From contig NZ_AP024237.1 of assembly GCF_016592155.1 (NCBI RefSeq), forward strand, positions 1,922,001-1,986,000: a DNA stretch of 64,000 nt, read 5' to 3'. Of this stretch, positions 10,376-19,073 are shown one piece after another. The stretch is from Mycobacterium heckeshornense (GTDB lineage Bacteria; Actinomycetota; Actinomycetes; Mycobacteriales; Mycobacteriaceae). Under the pieces are notes generated by a model. The model saw only the letters and a program-made list of their open reading frames with translations, was not told the origin of the DNA and made no database searches. The position numbers were made by a program, and so were the translations under genes. Numbering within the stretch: the first letter of the stretch is position 1; each line of letters starts with the position of its first letter.

Positions 10376-10978
10376 TTATCCGGTGCCGATCACCCCGCAG
10401 GCCATCCGTTTCTCGGCGTCGGGGGTGTGCTGGGCGCCGTGCAGCACGAGCGCGGTCTTGCTGCCCGCCAACAAATCGGCCTCGGTGAACGCATCGCTGG
10501 TGGTGACCAGCAGCGCCGCGCCGTCCTTGCGAACCTGCAGTGCGGGCAGGTCCCCGCTTGCCGGTTCCCCGGTGTGGCCGGGCGCCTGATAGTGCTCGCC
10601 CGCGGAGAAGAAATCGCCGGCCGGGCCGCCGTTGGGAGCCACGGAGTTGGGTTCGCACTTGCCTACCGAGTGGATGTGCATCATGTGGAAGCCCGGTGTC
10701 AGCACACCCGTCGCGACCGTCTTGACGGTGATGGTGGCATAACCGTTGGCGAACTGGAAGCTGGCGGTGGCAACGGGCCGACCGTCGGCCGTGTTCACTT
10801 GTGCGGTAAGCGTTTCGGCGCCAGGTGCCGGGCTGGTGGGTGAAGTCGCCGGCGAACCGGTGTGCACCGGCGGGGTGGTGCCCGGCTCACTGCTGGGGTG
10901 CTGGTTGGGGCTGCAGGCAATCAGGAAAGCGACGGGCACGCACAGCAGGGTGGCGGACATGGTGGTGGGCTTGGTCAT
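10376..10978 (-). CDS. Divergent SodC-like lipoprotein
   Basis: A 200-residue exported lipoprotein: residues 1-21 are hydrophobic and LIAC gives the lipidation Cys22, followed by a Ser/Thr/Pro linker to about 55. The rest is a Cu/Zn superoxide dismutase fold: HIH (101-103), Cys108, GEHY (His129), PGH (His135), GD (Asp143), a late His180 and RMACGVIG (Arg191, Cys194). Compared with mycobacterial SodC (Rv0432) the loop between His180 and the last Cys is only about 11 residues instead of more than 40, and the second His of HYH is Gln131. Copper binding is plausible; zinc binding and dismutase activity are doubtful. Divergent from dnaG with 59 bp between starts. Confidence 0.85.
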   Translation of the reverse strand: MTKPTTMSATLLCVPVAFLIACSPNQHPSSEPGTTPPVHTGSPATSPTSPAPGAETLTAQVNTADGRPVATASFQFANGYATITVKTVATGVLTPGFHMMHIHSVGKCEPNSVAPNGGPAGDFFSAGEHYQAPGHTGEPASGDLPALQVRKDGAALLVTTSDAFTEADLLAGSKTALVLHGAQHTPDAEKRMACGVIGTG

Positions 10979-11025
10979 GGATCGACCGTAGTCGGCGGGG
11001 CCGCGATCATGTCGCGTGGCCGCTC

Positions 11026-11031
11026 TACACT
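11026..11031 (+). promoter_or_regulatory. -10 box of a leaderless dnaG promoter
   Basis: TACACT matches TANNNT and is followed after 6 bp by the dnaG GTG, so transcription would begin at or next to the start codon. Confidence 0.5.
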
Positions 11032-11037
11032 AAGCCG

Positions 11038-12933
11038 GTGGCCGGCCGTATCTCCGATCGTGATATCGCCGCCATCCGCGACCGCGTCCGCATCGACGAG
11101 GTCGTCGGCGACTACGTCCAGCTGCGGCGGGCCGGCGCCGACTCGATGAAGGGCCTGTGCCCGTTCCACGACGAGAAGTCGCCGTCGTTTCATGTGCGGC
11201 CCAACCACGGGCATTTCCACTGCTTCGGCTGCGGGGAGGGCGGCGACGTCTATGCATTCGTGCAGAAGATCGAGCACGTCAGCTTTGTCGAGGCCGTCGA
11301 ACTGCTGGCCGACCGGATCGGCTACACGATCACCTACACCGGTGCGGCGACCAGCGTCCAGCGCGATCGCGGCACCCGCAGTCGGCTGGTCGCTGCCAAC
11401 GCCGCGGCTTCGGCGTTCTATGCCGAGGCCCTGGAGTCCGAGGAGGCCGCCCCGGCCCGCCAGTACCTCGCCGACCGGAATTTCGACGCCGACGCCGCCC
11501 GCCACTTCGGGTGCGGGTTTGCGCCCTCGGGTTGGGACTCGCTGACAAAGCACTTGCTGCGCAAGGGCTTTGACTTCAAGGAGCTGGAGGCCGCGGGCCT
11601 GTCGCGGCAGGGGCGTCGCGGCCCGATCGACCGCTTTCACCGGCGGTTGCTGTGGCCGATCCGCAGTACGGCCGGCGAGGTGATCGGGTTTGGGGCGCGG
11701 CGGCTCTTCGACGACGACCCGATGGAAGCCAAGTACGTCAACACCCCCGAGACGCTGCTGTACAAGAAGTCGTCGGCGCTGTTCGGCATTGATCTGGCCA
11801 AGCGCGATATCGCCAAGTGCCATCAGGCTGTCGTGGTCGAGGGCTACACCGACGTGATGGCGATGCATCTGGCCGGGGTCACCACTGCGGTCGCGTCGTG
11901 CGGTACCGCGTTCGGTGACGAGCACATGGCGATGCTGCGCCGACTGATGATGGACGACAACTTCTTTCGCGGCGAACTGATCTATGTGTTCGACGGCGAC
12001 GAGGCGGGCCGGGCGGCAGCGCTGAAGGCGTTTGCGGGTGAGCAGCACCTGGCGGGCCAGTCGTTTATCGCGGTGGCCGGCGACGGCATGGACCCCTGCG
12101 ACCTTCGGCTGGCGCACGGTGACGGCGCGCTGAGGGATCTGGTGGCGCGGCGAACCCCGTTGTTCGAGTTCGCGATTCGCTCAGCGCTGGCCGAATTCGA
12201 CCTGGACAGTGCCGAGGGCCGCGTGGGTGCGTTGCGCCGCTGTGTGCCGATGGTCGCCCAGATCAAGGACCCCACGCTGCGCGACGAGTACGCCCGCCAG
12301 CTGGCCGGCTGGGTCGGTTGGGACGACGTCGCCCAGGTCGTCGGCCGGGTGCGTGATGAGGCGAAGCACCGACGCCGACGGCGCCGGCCGGCTTCGGCGC
12401 CGGCCGAAACCGGCGCGGCCGAGCAGGCCGCCCTTCGTCCCGACCCGCGGGACCCGACGTTGTGGCCGCAGCGTGAGGCGCTCAAGTCGGCGCTGCAGTA
12501 CCCGGCGCTGGCCGGGCCGGTGTTCGACGCGCTGCCGGTGGAGAGCTTCACCCACGCCGGCTACGCGGCCGTCCGCGCCGCCATCCAGGCCGCGGGTGGC
12601 ACGGGCTGCGGGGTCACCGGTGCCGAGTGGATCGATGCGGTGCGCCGGCATGCCGCATCGGCGGTGGTGGCCGGGCTGGTCAGCGAATTGGGCGTGGAGG
12701 CGATCCGTGTCGACGACGACGACAAGCTGCCGCGCTATATCGGCGGGGTGCTGGCCCGCCTGCAGGAGGTGTGGATCGGTCGGCAGATCGCCGAAGTCAA
12801 GTCGAAACTGCAGCGCATGTCGCCGGTCGAGCAGGGGGATGACTACCACGCGCTGTTCGGCGACCTGGTGGCGATGGAGGCTTACCGGCGCAGCCTGCTC
12901 GAGCAGGCCAGCGGCGACCACTTGAGCGCTTAG
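11038..12933 (+). CDS. dnaG: DNA primase DnaG
   Basis: Synthesises RNA primers for lagging-strand replication. The CHC2 zinc finger is at about 41-66 (CPFHDEKSPSF...CFGCGEGGD). The TOPRIM core is seen as VVVEGYTDVMA and YVFDGDEAGR. The C-terminal helicase-binding domain, after an Arg/Ala-rich linker near 440-465, ends LEQASGDHLSA. GTG at 11038 gives VAGRISDRDIAAIRDRV, the conserved N terminus; the frame is open 213 bp further upstream, overlapping the SodC-like gene, but that part is not conserved. 631 residues. Stop overlaps the convergent Rv2342-like gene by 4 bp. Confidence 0.96.
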   Translation: MAGRISDRDIAAIRDRVRIDEVVGDYVQLRRAGADSMKGLCPFHDEKSPSFHVRPNHGHFHCFGCGEGGDVYAFVQKIEHVSFVEAVELLADRIGYTITYTGAATSVQRDRGTRSRLVAANAAASAFYAEALESEEAAPARQYLADRNFDADAARHFGCGFAPSGWDSLTKHLLRKGFDFKELEAAGLSRQGRRGPIDRFHRRLLWPIRSTAGEVIGFGARRLFDDDPMEAKYVNTPETLLYKKSSALFGIDLAKRDIAKCHQAVVVEGYTDVMAMHLAGVTTAVASCGTAFGDEHMAMLRRLMMDDNFFRGELIYVFDGDEAGRAAALKAFAGEQHLAGQSFIAVAGDGMDPCDLRLAHGDGALRDLVARRTPLFEFAIRSALAEFDLDSAEGRVGALRRCVPMVAQIKDPTLRDEYARQLAGWVGWDDVAQVVGRVRDEAKHRRRRRRPASAPAETGAAEQAALRPDPRDPTLWPQREALKSALQYPALAGPVFDALPVESFTHAGYAAVRAAIQAAGGTGCGVTGAEWIDAVRRHAASAVVAGLVSELGVEAIRVDDDDKLPRYIGGVLARLQEVWIGRQIAEVKSKLQRMSPVEQGDDYHALFGDLVAMEAYRRSLLEQASGDHLSA

Positions 12934-13214
12934 GTCGCGCCACTGCGTTTCTGCGGCTCGACGACACTGGTGGTGGCATCGACCTCGGTTAACGTGACCA
13001 TTCCCGCGTCAGGGGAGACCCGGTTGGCGATCTTGCGCCGTCCCGCTTCGATCATCGACTTGACCGCGGGGCTGCCGGTGATGGCGCGATACGTGCCGAC
13101 GATCTGCTCGTAGCGGCGTCGTCCGGCCTTTGCGCCCAGCACGTAGCCCAATCCCAGCACAACGGCATACCGGATCAAAGCGGTCCTTTCGACGACGGTG
13201 TGATCAGATTCCAT
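12930..13214 (-). CDS. Small membrane-associated protein, Rv2342-like
   Basis: A 94-residue protein with one short hydrophobic segment (IRYAVVLGLGYVLGAKAG, about 14-31) followed by the basic GRRRYEQI, a pattern common to small actinobacterial YtxH-like proteins. The rest is helical and polar. The true start may be the Val or Ile codons just before the hydrophobic segment; ATG at 13214 is the longest form. It corresponds to Rv2342 by position after dnaG. Function unknown. Confidence 0.75.
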   Translation of the reverse strand: MESDHTVVERTALIRYAVVLGLGYVLGAKAGRRRYEQIVGTYRAITGSPAVKSMIEAGRRKIANRVSPDAGMVTLTEVDATTSVVEPQKRSGAT

Positions 13215-13247
13215 CCTGCCCTATCGGCCCGGACCCGATCCGTCTGG

Positions 13248-13277
13248 TTGGGCCCCGGCGGCTCAGTAAGCTAGAGT
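13248..13277 (+). promoter_or_regulatory. Candidate promoter of tRNA-Asn
   Basis: TTGGGC (13248-13253) and TAGAGT (13272-13277) are separated by 18 bp and precede the tRNA by 28 bp, the expected distance for a stable-RNA promoter. Confidence 0.5.
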
Positions 13278-13305
13278 CATCCCCCGGTCCGCGCGGATCG
13301 GGCAG

Positions 13306-13378
13306 TCCCCTGTAGCTCAACTGGCAGAGCGTTCGGCTGTTAACCGAAGGGTTGAAGGTTCGAGTCCTTCCGGGGGAG
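13306..13378 (+). tRNA. tRNA-Asn (GTT)
   Basis: A full cloverleaf: acceptor TCCCCTG pairs with CGGGGGA (one G-U pair), D arm GCTC...GAGC, anticodon stem TTCGG/CCGAA with loop CTGTTAA and anticodon GTT, T arm with GGTTCGAGTCC, discriminator G. CCA is not encoded. It sits where M. tuberculosis has its tRNA-Asn after Rv2342. The downstream genes to 18365 differ from that genome. Confidence 0.95.
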
Positions 13379-13453
13379 CTTCACCGGAGCGAGCAGAGCC
13401 GAAGACCCCCGTTTCAGCTAGAAGGGACCGACCCTGCGTGTCGGCTCGCCGGG

Positions 13454-15394
13454 TTAGCGTGACAGGTTTTCCGGGTGCAGCATCTCGGCGTAGCGCAGCG
13501 GCTCCGGAATCCCGAAGCCGTCGACCAGCGTCTGGGCATACGGTCGCAGCGCCCGGCACCGGTCGTTGATACCGCGGGTGACGGCTTTGGCCCGGTCGGT
13601 GGACAAAAACCGGTGCTCGACATACCACGCCTTGTCGTCTTCGATCACCGACAGCGCATACAAGTCGCACACCAACTCGAGCACATGGCGGGCTTCCTCG
13701 TCCCGGCATGAGTCGATGCCGGCGACGAACGCTTCCAGCACTACCCGGTCGACGTGCGCACTGGCGGCGTGTAGCACGTGATCCTGCACGGCGTTGAACG
13801 CGTCGAACGCCGACATCTCCTCGGACTTGGCCTGCAGCCGGCGCGCAACCGACGACAGCAGATATTCCTCGCGGTCTTCGAACATTTTGACCTGCGTGCC
13901 GCGGTTGAACAGGCTGCCCTCTTCTTCGCTGTCTTGTCTGGCATCGACGATGGTTTGGATGATCGCCTCGGCCGCAGTCCGTTTCAGCACCCGGGTGCCG
14001 ACAGTGTTGGCGGCGAAGCGTACCCATTCGACCGGACTCATGCTGCGGATGTCGTCGGCATAGGCGGTCAGCAGCTCCTTGGCCACCAACTGGGTCAGTA
14101 CGTGGTTGTCGCCTTCGAACGTGGTGAACACGTCGGTGTCGCCACGCAATGCGATCAGCCGGTTCTCCGCCATGTAGCCCGCACCGCCGCACGCTTCGCG
14201 GGCCTCCTGGATGGCCCGGGTGGCGTGCCAGGTGTTGGCGGCTTTCAGCCCGGCCGCACGTGACGCCAGCTCGCGCTGTTCCTCGGCGTCGGGTTCGTCG
14301 GCCGTCTGGATGTCGTGGCATTTGGCGACCAGCTCATTCTGCGCAAACTGCAGCGCATACGATTTGGCGATCAGCGGCAGCAGTCGCCGCTGATGCACCA
14401 GGTAGTCCATGATCAGCACCTCTTCGCCGTCATCGGGTGCGCTGAACTGCTTGCGCTGCAACGCATATCGGGTGGCGATGTCCAGTGCTACGCGAGCGGC
14501 GGCGGCCGCGCTGCCACCGACGGTGATGCGGCCGCGGACCAGCGTGTCGAGCATGGTGAAAAACCTGCGGTTGGGGTTTTCGATCGGCGAGCTGTAGGTC
14601 CCGTCGGGTGCGACGTCGCCGTAGCGGTTCAGCAGGTTCTGCCGCGGGATGCGGACGTGGTCGAACACGATGCGGCCGTTGTCCACGCCGGGCAGGCCAC
14701 CCTTGTAGTCGCAGTCCGAGGTCGTCACACCGGGTAGGTCGTTGCCGTCGGCATCTCGGATCGGAACCAGGAAGCAGTGCACCCCGTGGTTGACCGGAGC
14801 ACCGTTTTGTTGGGTGATCAGTTGTGCGAATACCGCTGCGACGGTAGCGGTTTGGGCTGCCCCGCCGATGTAGTCCTTGCGCGCGGTCGGGGTGGGGGAG
14901 TCGAGGACGAACTCTTCGGTGGCGGCGTCGTAGGTGGCCGTGGTCTCCAGCGACTGCACATCGCTGCCGTGGCCGGTCTCGGTCATCGCGAAACAACCGT
15001 GGAGCTCCAAAGCGATGATCTTTTTCACATACGCCTGGTGGTGGCGTTCGGTGCCCAGGTTTTCCACCGCCCCGCCGAACAGACCCCACTGCACCCCGGC
15101 TTTGACCATCAGCGACAAATCCGACATCGCCAGCATCTCGATCGCCGTGATCGCCGCCCCGAGATCCCCGGTGCCGCCATGCTCTTTTCTGAAGGCGCTT
15201 TCGGCGGCCCCTGCAGCCGCCATGATCTTCATCTGTTCGGCTACCTTGGTGCGCGCGATGACGGTGTTGGGCGTGTAGTGCGGCCGGAATATCTCGTCGG
15301 TGAGCCGGGCCCGCATCTGGTTTTTTGCGTCGCGCCAACGCCCGTCCAGTGCGTTGCGCAAATGGTCAGCAGTGGTGATCGGGTTCGACGCCAT
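13454..15394 (-). CDS. Acyl-CoA oxidase/dehydrogenase (ACOX-like)
   Basis: A 646-residue flavoenzyme of the acyl-CoA oxidase-type branch of the acyl-CoA dehydrogenase superfamily: longer than ordinary FadE proteins (about 400) and with the ACOX pattern FAMTETGHGSDVQSLETTATYD and a proline-rich FVLDSPTPTARKDYIGG region. The C-terminal catalytic region has ACGGAGYMAENR and TFEGDN, whose Glu corresponds to the catalytic base of peroxisomal oxidases. It would introduce the trans-2 double bond in an acyl-CoA, using oxygen or an electron-transfer partner. Alone on its strand just after tRNA-Asn. The ATG at 15394 is followed by the conserved DHLRNALDGRW. Confidence 0.9.
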   Translation of the reverse strand: MASNPITTADHLRNALDGRWRDAKNQMRARLTDEIFRPHYTPNTVIARTKVAEQMKIMAAAGAAESAFRKEHGGTGDLGAAITAIEMLAMSDLSLMVKAGVQWGLFGGAVENLGTERHHQAYVKKIIALELHGCFAMTETGHGSDVQSLETTATYDAATEEFVLDSPTPTARKDYIGGAAQTATVAAVFAQLITQQNGAPVNHGVHCFLVPIRDADGNDLPGVTTSDCDYKGGLPGVDNGRIVFDHVRIPRQNLLNRYGDVAPDGTYSSPIENPNRRFFTMLDTLVRGRITVGGSAAAAARVALDIATRYALQRKQFSAPDDGEEVLIMDYLVHQRRLLPLIAKSYALQFAQNELVAKCHDIQTADEPDAEEQRELASRAAGLKAANTWHATRAIQEAREACGGAGYMAENRLIALRGDTDVFTTFEGDNHVLTQLVAKELLTAYADDIRSMSPVEWVRFAANTVGTRVLKRTAAEAIIQTIVDARQDSEEEGSLFNRGTQVKMFEDREEYLLSSVARRLQAKSEEMSAFDAFNAVQDHVLHAASAHVDRVVLEAFVAGIDSCRDEEARHVLELVCDLYALSVIEDDKAWYVEHRFLSTDRAKAVTRGINDRCRALRPYAQTLVDGFGIPEPLRYAEMLHPENLSR

Positions 15395-15579
15395 ACCCGA
15401 CGGTAACCCGCCGAGTGCCCGAGCATGGTCTTCTCGGCCAGCCCCCGCCGTAATTGCGTTTGCCTTGGATCAGCGAAGATCGCCCAACCCACCATCCGGC
15501 ACACGTCGACACCGTGCGGCTAGCCTTGTCCAACAACGGAATTGGCGAGCACCCCAGGCTACGCAGCCTTGCGGCAAGT

Positions 15580-15840
15580 CTATTCGGCGGCCAGTTGGTC
15601 ACTGTCGACGAAGACCAGCTGGCCGCTGTCGAGCAGCACAGCCCACCGCCTGGCCGGATCGGCGATGTGCTGGCTGCCGATGTCGACGGCGTGTCCCGCC
15701 GCTTCGCCGAAATCTTCGACGATGGTCCCGCGATCCTCGTGTTCGGTTCCCGGGTATACGCGTACCCGGGAATCCACCGCTAGCTCGCCGTCGCGATCGT
15801 CGCTGGCCGTTTGCGCGTCGCGCTCCACTAACACCCCCAT
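15580..15840 (-). CDS. Small acidic conserved protein
   Basis: An 86-residue acidic protein, no signal peptide or membrane segment. It reads like a small beta-barrel (VDSRVRVYPGTEHEDRGTIVEDF...RWAVLLDSGQLVFVDSDQL), reminiscent of SH3-like or KOW folds, but I recognise no family. It lies downstream of the FHA-ABC gene on the same strand (56 bp gap) and could be its partner. Coding potential rests on composition and regular secondary structure only. Confidence 0.6.
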   Translation of the reverse strand: MGVLVERDAQTASDDRDGELAVDSRVRVYPGTEHEDRGTIVEDFGEAAGHAVDIGSQHIADPARRWAVLLDSGQLVFVDSDQLAAE

Positions 15841-15896
15841 ATGCCATCCCCCGCCCGAATTCTCCGGTCACACTATATTTGGCGAACCGCGCGTCG

Positions 15897-18365
15897 TTAC
15901 CGACCCGCGGCCTCGACCTGTCGCGGCCGGCTCGGTGGCCGAAGCCACCACCACAGCAAGCCCGTGCCTACCACCGCGAACACGAGCAGCATCGCCATGT
16001 CGAACAGCCACTGCCCCGCCGAGTGGCCCCAAAGCGCGTCGCGCTCGGCCAGCGGATCGATCGAGTGCAGGTCGACGGTGGAAGCCTGAGCAGCGAACCC
16101 CCACCGGGACGGGAACAGCCACGAGACCTGCTCGAAGCCATCCCTGGCGGCCAGCGGGAACAAGCCGCCGGAGAACACCAGCGAGAGCAGCACGACCAGC
16201 ACGGCGATCGGCAACAGCAATTGCTTGTACCGCGCCAGCGCCGAGAGCACCAGGCCCACGATCACCGAGACGATTGCCGTGGCCGCACCGGTCACGTACA
16301 CCTCGACGGTGCCGCTGCCCAGCACATCGGCCCCGCGCGCGGGCGCGCCCTTGCCGAGCACGACGACGGTGATGACGAACGCGGTTTGCACCGTCGCAAG
16401 CAGGCCGAACACCAGAATTTTGGCGCCCAGATACGCCGAGGTCGCCAACCCCAGGTATTGCTCCCGGCGGAAGATGTTGTTTTCGCTGATCAGGTCGCGG
16501 ATGGTCAGCGCGGTGCCGATGCAGACGGCCGCCAGGGTAAGCACCGTCAGAAGCTCGACGGGTTCGTCCGGGCCGTTGCCGTACGGATCGGCGGCGCCCA
16601 GCCCGGTTGTGCCCGGCGTGACCAGGGCCAGCGCCGCGAAGAACAGCGGCAGGATGGTCAGGAAGATGGCGTAGCGCTGATCACCGAACACAAGCCATGC
16701 CTGGCGACGGGCGGCCACAGCGATCTGACGAACCAGGCCTAAACGGGCGGGACGGCCCAGCGGCGGCGCCGCAGCCGGGGCCGCCGGAGCGCCCTGTCGA
16801 CGCTGCAAAAAAGCGTTGTGGGCGCCGTGTGGATCGGTGCTGACCCGCCGCAGGATCTGCGACCAGTCGGTGGTGCCCATCGCCGCGTCGATCTCGTGTG
16901 GCGGACCGGCGAAGGCCGTCGTACCGGTCGAGGTGAGCAGCACCACCTGGTCGCACAGCTCGAGATGACGCGGCGACGTCGTCGCCAGCACCACGATCTG
17001 GCCGGCGTCGGCGAGTTCCCGCAGCCGCGTCATCGTCTGACGTTCCTGGGCCGGGTCGAGTCCCGCGGTCGGTTCGTCGAGAACCAGCAGTGGCGGCCGG
17101 GTGAGCAATTCCACTGCCAGCGTTGCGCGTCGGCGCTGCTCGTCGGAGAGGCTGCCCACCTGGGCCGTGCGCTGCGGGAGCAGCCCGAGTTCGCGCAGAA
17201 CCTGCTCCACCAGCTGTCTGCGCACGTCGGCGGGGGTGCCGGGCGGCAGCCGCAGCTCGGCGGCATAGCCGACGGCCTGTTCGACGGTGAGCTGGCAATG
17301 GAGGACATCGCCTTGCGGCACGATCCCGACGTACCGGCGCATGTACTCGGCGTGCACGTCGTGGCCGTCCAACCTGACCTGGCCGACGGTGGGTGTTACC
17401 GCTCCGGCGACGATGCCGACGAGTGCGGACGGAGCCGCGCTGGTCGGCGCGACAACGGCGGTCAGCGTGCCGCCGGTGGCCGTGAATGACACGTCGTCGA
17501 GTAGCGGATGCCCGTCGCCGGCCAGCCCGACATGGTAGGCCACAAGCTCCCGGGCGCCGGGTGCCGGACGGGACACCGGAGCGTCGCCGGCCGCCTGGTC
17601 GCCCGCCGGCAACCGACTGGTGGGGACCTGCTCATGGGGTCGGACCGCCGCGGCGGGCAGCAGGTTGTGTTCGGGCGTCGGCGGCGGCGAGGGCCACTGG
17701 GGCGGGGCCGGTGCCGGCACGGGCCGGGTGGGCAGCTCCGAGGGCGGCCGCGGTCGTGGTGGTGTCGTATCTGGACGCGGTCCGTGGGGCGGCGGTGCTT
17801 CTGCCTGGGGTGGCGACAACCGGACCGGCTGCGTCGGCGTCTGAGACGGCGGTTGGCCGTGCGGTCGGCGGGGCGGGTGTTGTGGCGGCGGACCCGGCCG
17901 CATCGCAGCGGCGGCTTGGCCGAACGGCGCAGGCGGCGGACGCCAGCTTGTCTGGGTGGGCGGTTGCGGTGGAGGCGGTGTGCGCGGAGCTGGCCGGCCG
18001 TGCGTCGCGGGGGGTGCCGGCCTTGCCGGCCCGGCTGCGTGTGCCGAGGCACCCAGGCGGAACAGCAGCCGAGGCCCGTACTGCGGATCACCGACAGCGA
18101 TGGTCTGGCCGTCGCGGATGCGTACCATCGGCACCCGCACGCCGGCGAGGTAAATGCCGTTTCGGCTCTGGTCGATTGCCACCCAGTGGTCGCCGGCGAA
18201 CCGCAGCACGAGATGCACCGGCGCGATCCACCGGCCGCCGCCGTCATCGAGGCGGAGATCGGACCGGCTGTCGTGCCCGACCGTGATGTCGCGGCCCGGC
18301 TGGAACGTGTAACTTGTGGATCCAACCCAAACGGTCAACGGGGAAGCGAACGCCTCGGTCCGCAT
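15897..18365 (-). CDS. FHA-domain ABC protein with degenerate ATPase, Rv1747-like
   Basis: An 822-residue protein: N-terminal FHA-like domain (about 11-103), a Pro-rich linker (107-270), an ABC nucleotide-binding domain (273-500) and an ABC2-type membrane domain with about six helices (560-815). The order is that of Rv1747, an exporter regulated by PknF, but with one FHA domain instead of two. The ATPase core is eroded: the Walker A position reads APTSAAPS (306-313) without the Lys, the signature is LSDEQ (406-410), and the H-loop is ATTSP without His. Walker B (LLVLDE, 426-431) remains. In the FHA domain the GR arginine is His31 and the SR pair is Ala48-Pro49, while His51 and Asn69-Gly70 remain. 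The frame is intact over 2.4 kb, so it is maintained. Likely a regulatory or heteromeric subunit; no transport function can be assumed. Confidence 0.85.
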   Translation of the reverse strand: MRTEAFASPLTVWVGSTSYTFQPGRDITVGHDSRSDLRLDDGGGRWIAPVHLVLRFAGDHWVAIDQSRNGIYLAGVRVPMVRIRDGQTIAVGDPQYGPRLLFRLGASAHAAGPARPAPPATHGRPAPRTPPPPQPPTQTSWRPPPAPFGQAAAAMRPGPPPQHPPRRPHGQPPSQTPTQPVRLSPPQAEAPPPHGPRPDTTPPRPRPPSELPTRPVPAPAPPQWPSPPPTPEHNLLPAAAVRPHEQVPTSRLPAGDQAAGDAPVSRPAPGARELVAYHVGLAGDGHPLLDDVSFTATGGTLTAVVAPTSAAPSALVGIVAGAVTPTVGQVRLDGHDVHAEYMRRYVGIVPQGDVLHCQLTVEQAVGYAAELRLPPGTPADVRRQLVEQVLRELGLLPQRTAQVGSLSDEQRRRATLAVELLTRPPLLVLDEPTAGLDPAQERQTMTRLRELADAGQIVVLATTSPRHLELCDQVVLLTSTGTTAFAGPPHEIDAAMGTTDWSQILRRVSTDPHGAHNAFLQRRQGAPAAPAAAPPLGRPARLGLVRQIAVAARRQAWLVFGDQRYAIFLTILPLFFAALALVTPGTTGLGAADPYGNGPDEPVELLTVLTLAAVCIGTALTIRDLISENNIFRREQYLGLATSAYLGAKILVFGLLATVQTAFVITVVVLGKGAPARGADVLGSGTVEVYVTGAATAIVSVIVGLVLSALARYKQLLLPIAVLVVLLSLVFSGGLFPLAARDGFEQVSWLFPSRWGFAAQASTVDLHSIDPLAERDALWGHSAGQWLFDMAMLLVFAVVGTGLLWWWLRPPSRPRQVEAAGR

Positions 18366-18468
18366 GGGCCGCCACCTTTCATTACCCGTCGGGGCCGATC
18401 GATGGTTGTCTACCCACCGCCACGATTATCTATCGAACAGCGCCGCTCAGCCGGGTGCGAGCCCGCCG

Positions 18469-18969
18469 CTAACGGGTGGCGGTGTGCGGAGGTGGCGAGG
18501 CGTCGTCGAGGATCCGCCGCAACACCGCCACAGCCTCGGTCAATACCCGCCGCTCCGCGGGCTCGAGACGAGCCAGCTGCGGTGCGATCGCAGACGCGCG
18601 GTCGGCGCGGACACGGTCCAGAGCGCGCACGCCCGCGGGAGTAATGCGGATCCGCACGGCCCGCGCGTCTCGTGGATCGACCGTGCGGGTAACCAGACCG
18701 GCGTCCTCCAACCGTCGCACCTGTGTGGTCATCGTGGGCTGTGAGCAGTGGTCCATGGCGGCCAGGTCACAGATGCGGGCTTCGCCGTGGGCCTCGATGG
18801 TCGCCAGCAGCCGGGCCTGCGCCACCGGCAGGGGCAGCTGGATGCGTTGGGTGGCCAGCCGATTGAGCCGGGCGACGACGGCCAGAAGCTCCGCTCCCAG
18901 CCCGGAGTGGGCTTCGACGCTCGCGTCATCGCCCAGCGCGGCACCGTTAGTGGTGCCAGATGAAGACAT
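18469..18969 (-). CDS. MarR-family regulator, Rv2327-like
   Basis: A 166-residue winged-helix regulator: RICDLAAMDHCSQPTMTTQVRRLEDAGLVTRTVDPRDARAVRIRITPAG is the recognition helix and wing, flanked by dimerisation helices. ATG at 18969 gives MSSSGTTNG and the usual length; an ATG at 18984 and a much longer frame exist, but a palindrome at 18982-18997 would then lie inside the coding region. Divergent from the ECF transporter gene (104 bp between starts), the arrangement of Rv2327/Rv2326c, so it probably controls that transporter and itself. Ligand unknown. Confidence 0.88.
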   Translation of the reverse strand: MSSSGTTNGAALGDDASVEAHSGLGAELLAVVARLNRLATQRIQLPLPVAQARLLATIEAHGEARICDLAAMDHCSQPTMTTQVRRLEDAGLVTRTVDPRDARAVRIRITPAGVRALDRVRADRASAIAPQLARLEPAERRVLTEAVAVLRRILDDASPPPHTATR

Positions 18970-18981
18970 ACCCCATGATTG

Positions 18982-18997
18982 CATAGCTTTGCTATGT
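18982..18997. promoter_or_regulatory. Candidate MarR operator
   Basis: CATAGC-TTT-GCTATG is a perfect 6-bp inverted repeat (18982-18996) in the divergent MarR/ECF intergenic region, 13 bp upstream of the chosen MarR start. Size and position suit an autoregulatory MarR site. Confidence 0.55.
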
Positions 18998-19073
18998 AGA
19001 ACAACGTGGTGCTGAGCCCTGGGCGGACGCCGGGGCACCTGCGACACCCTCGTTGACTGGCAGAATCGGTGCA

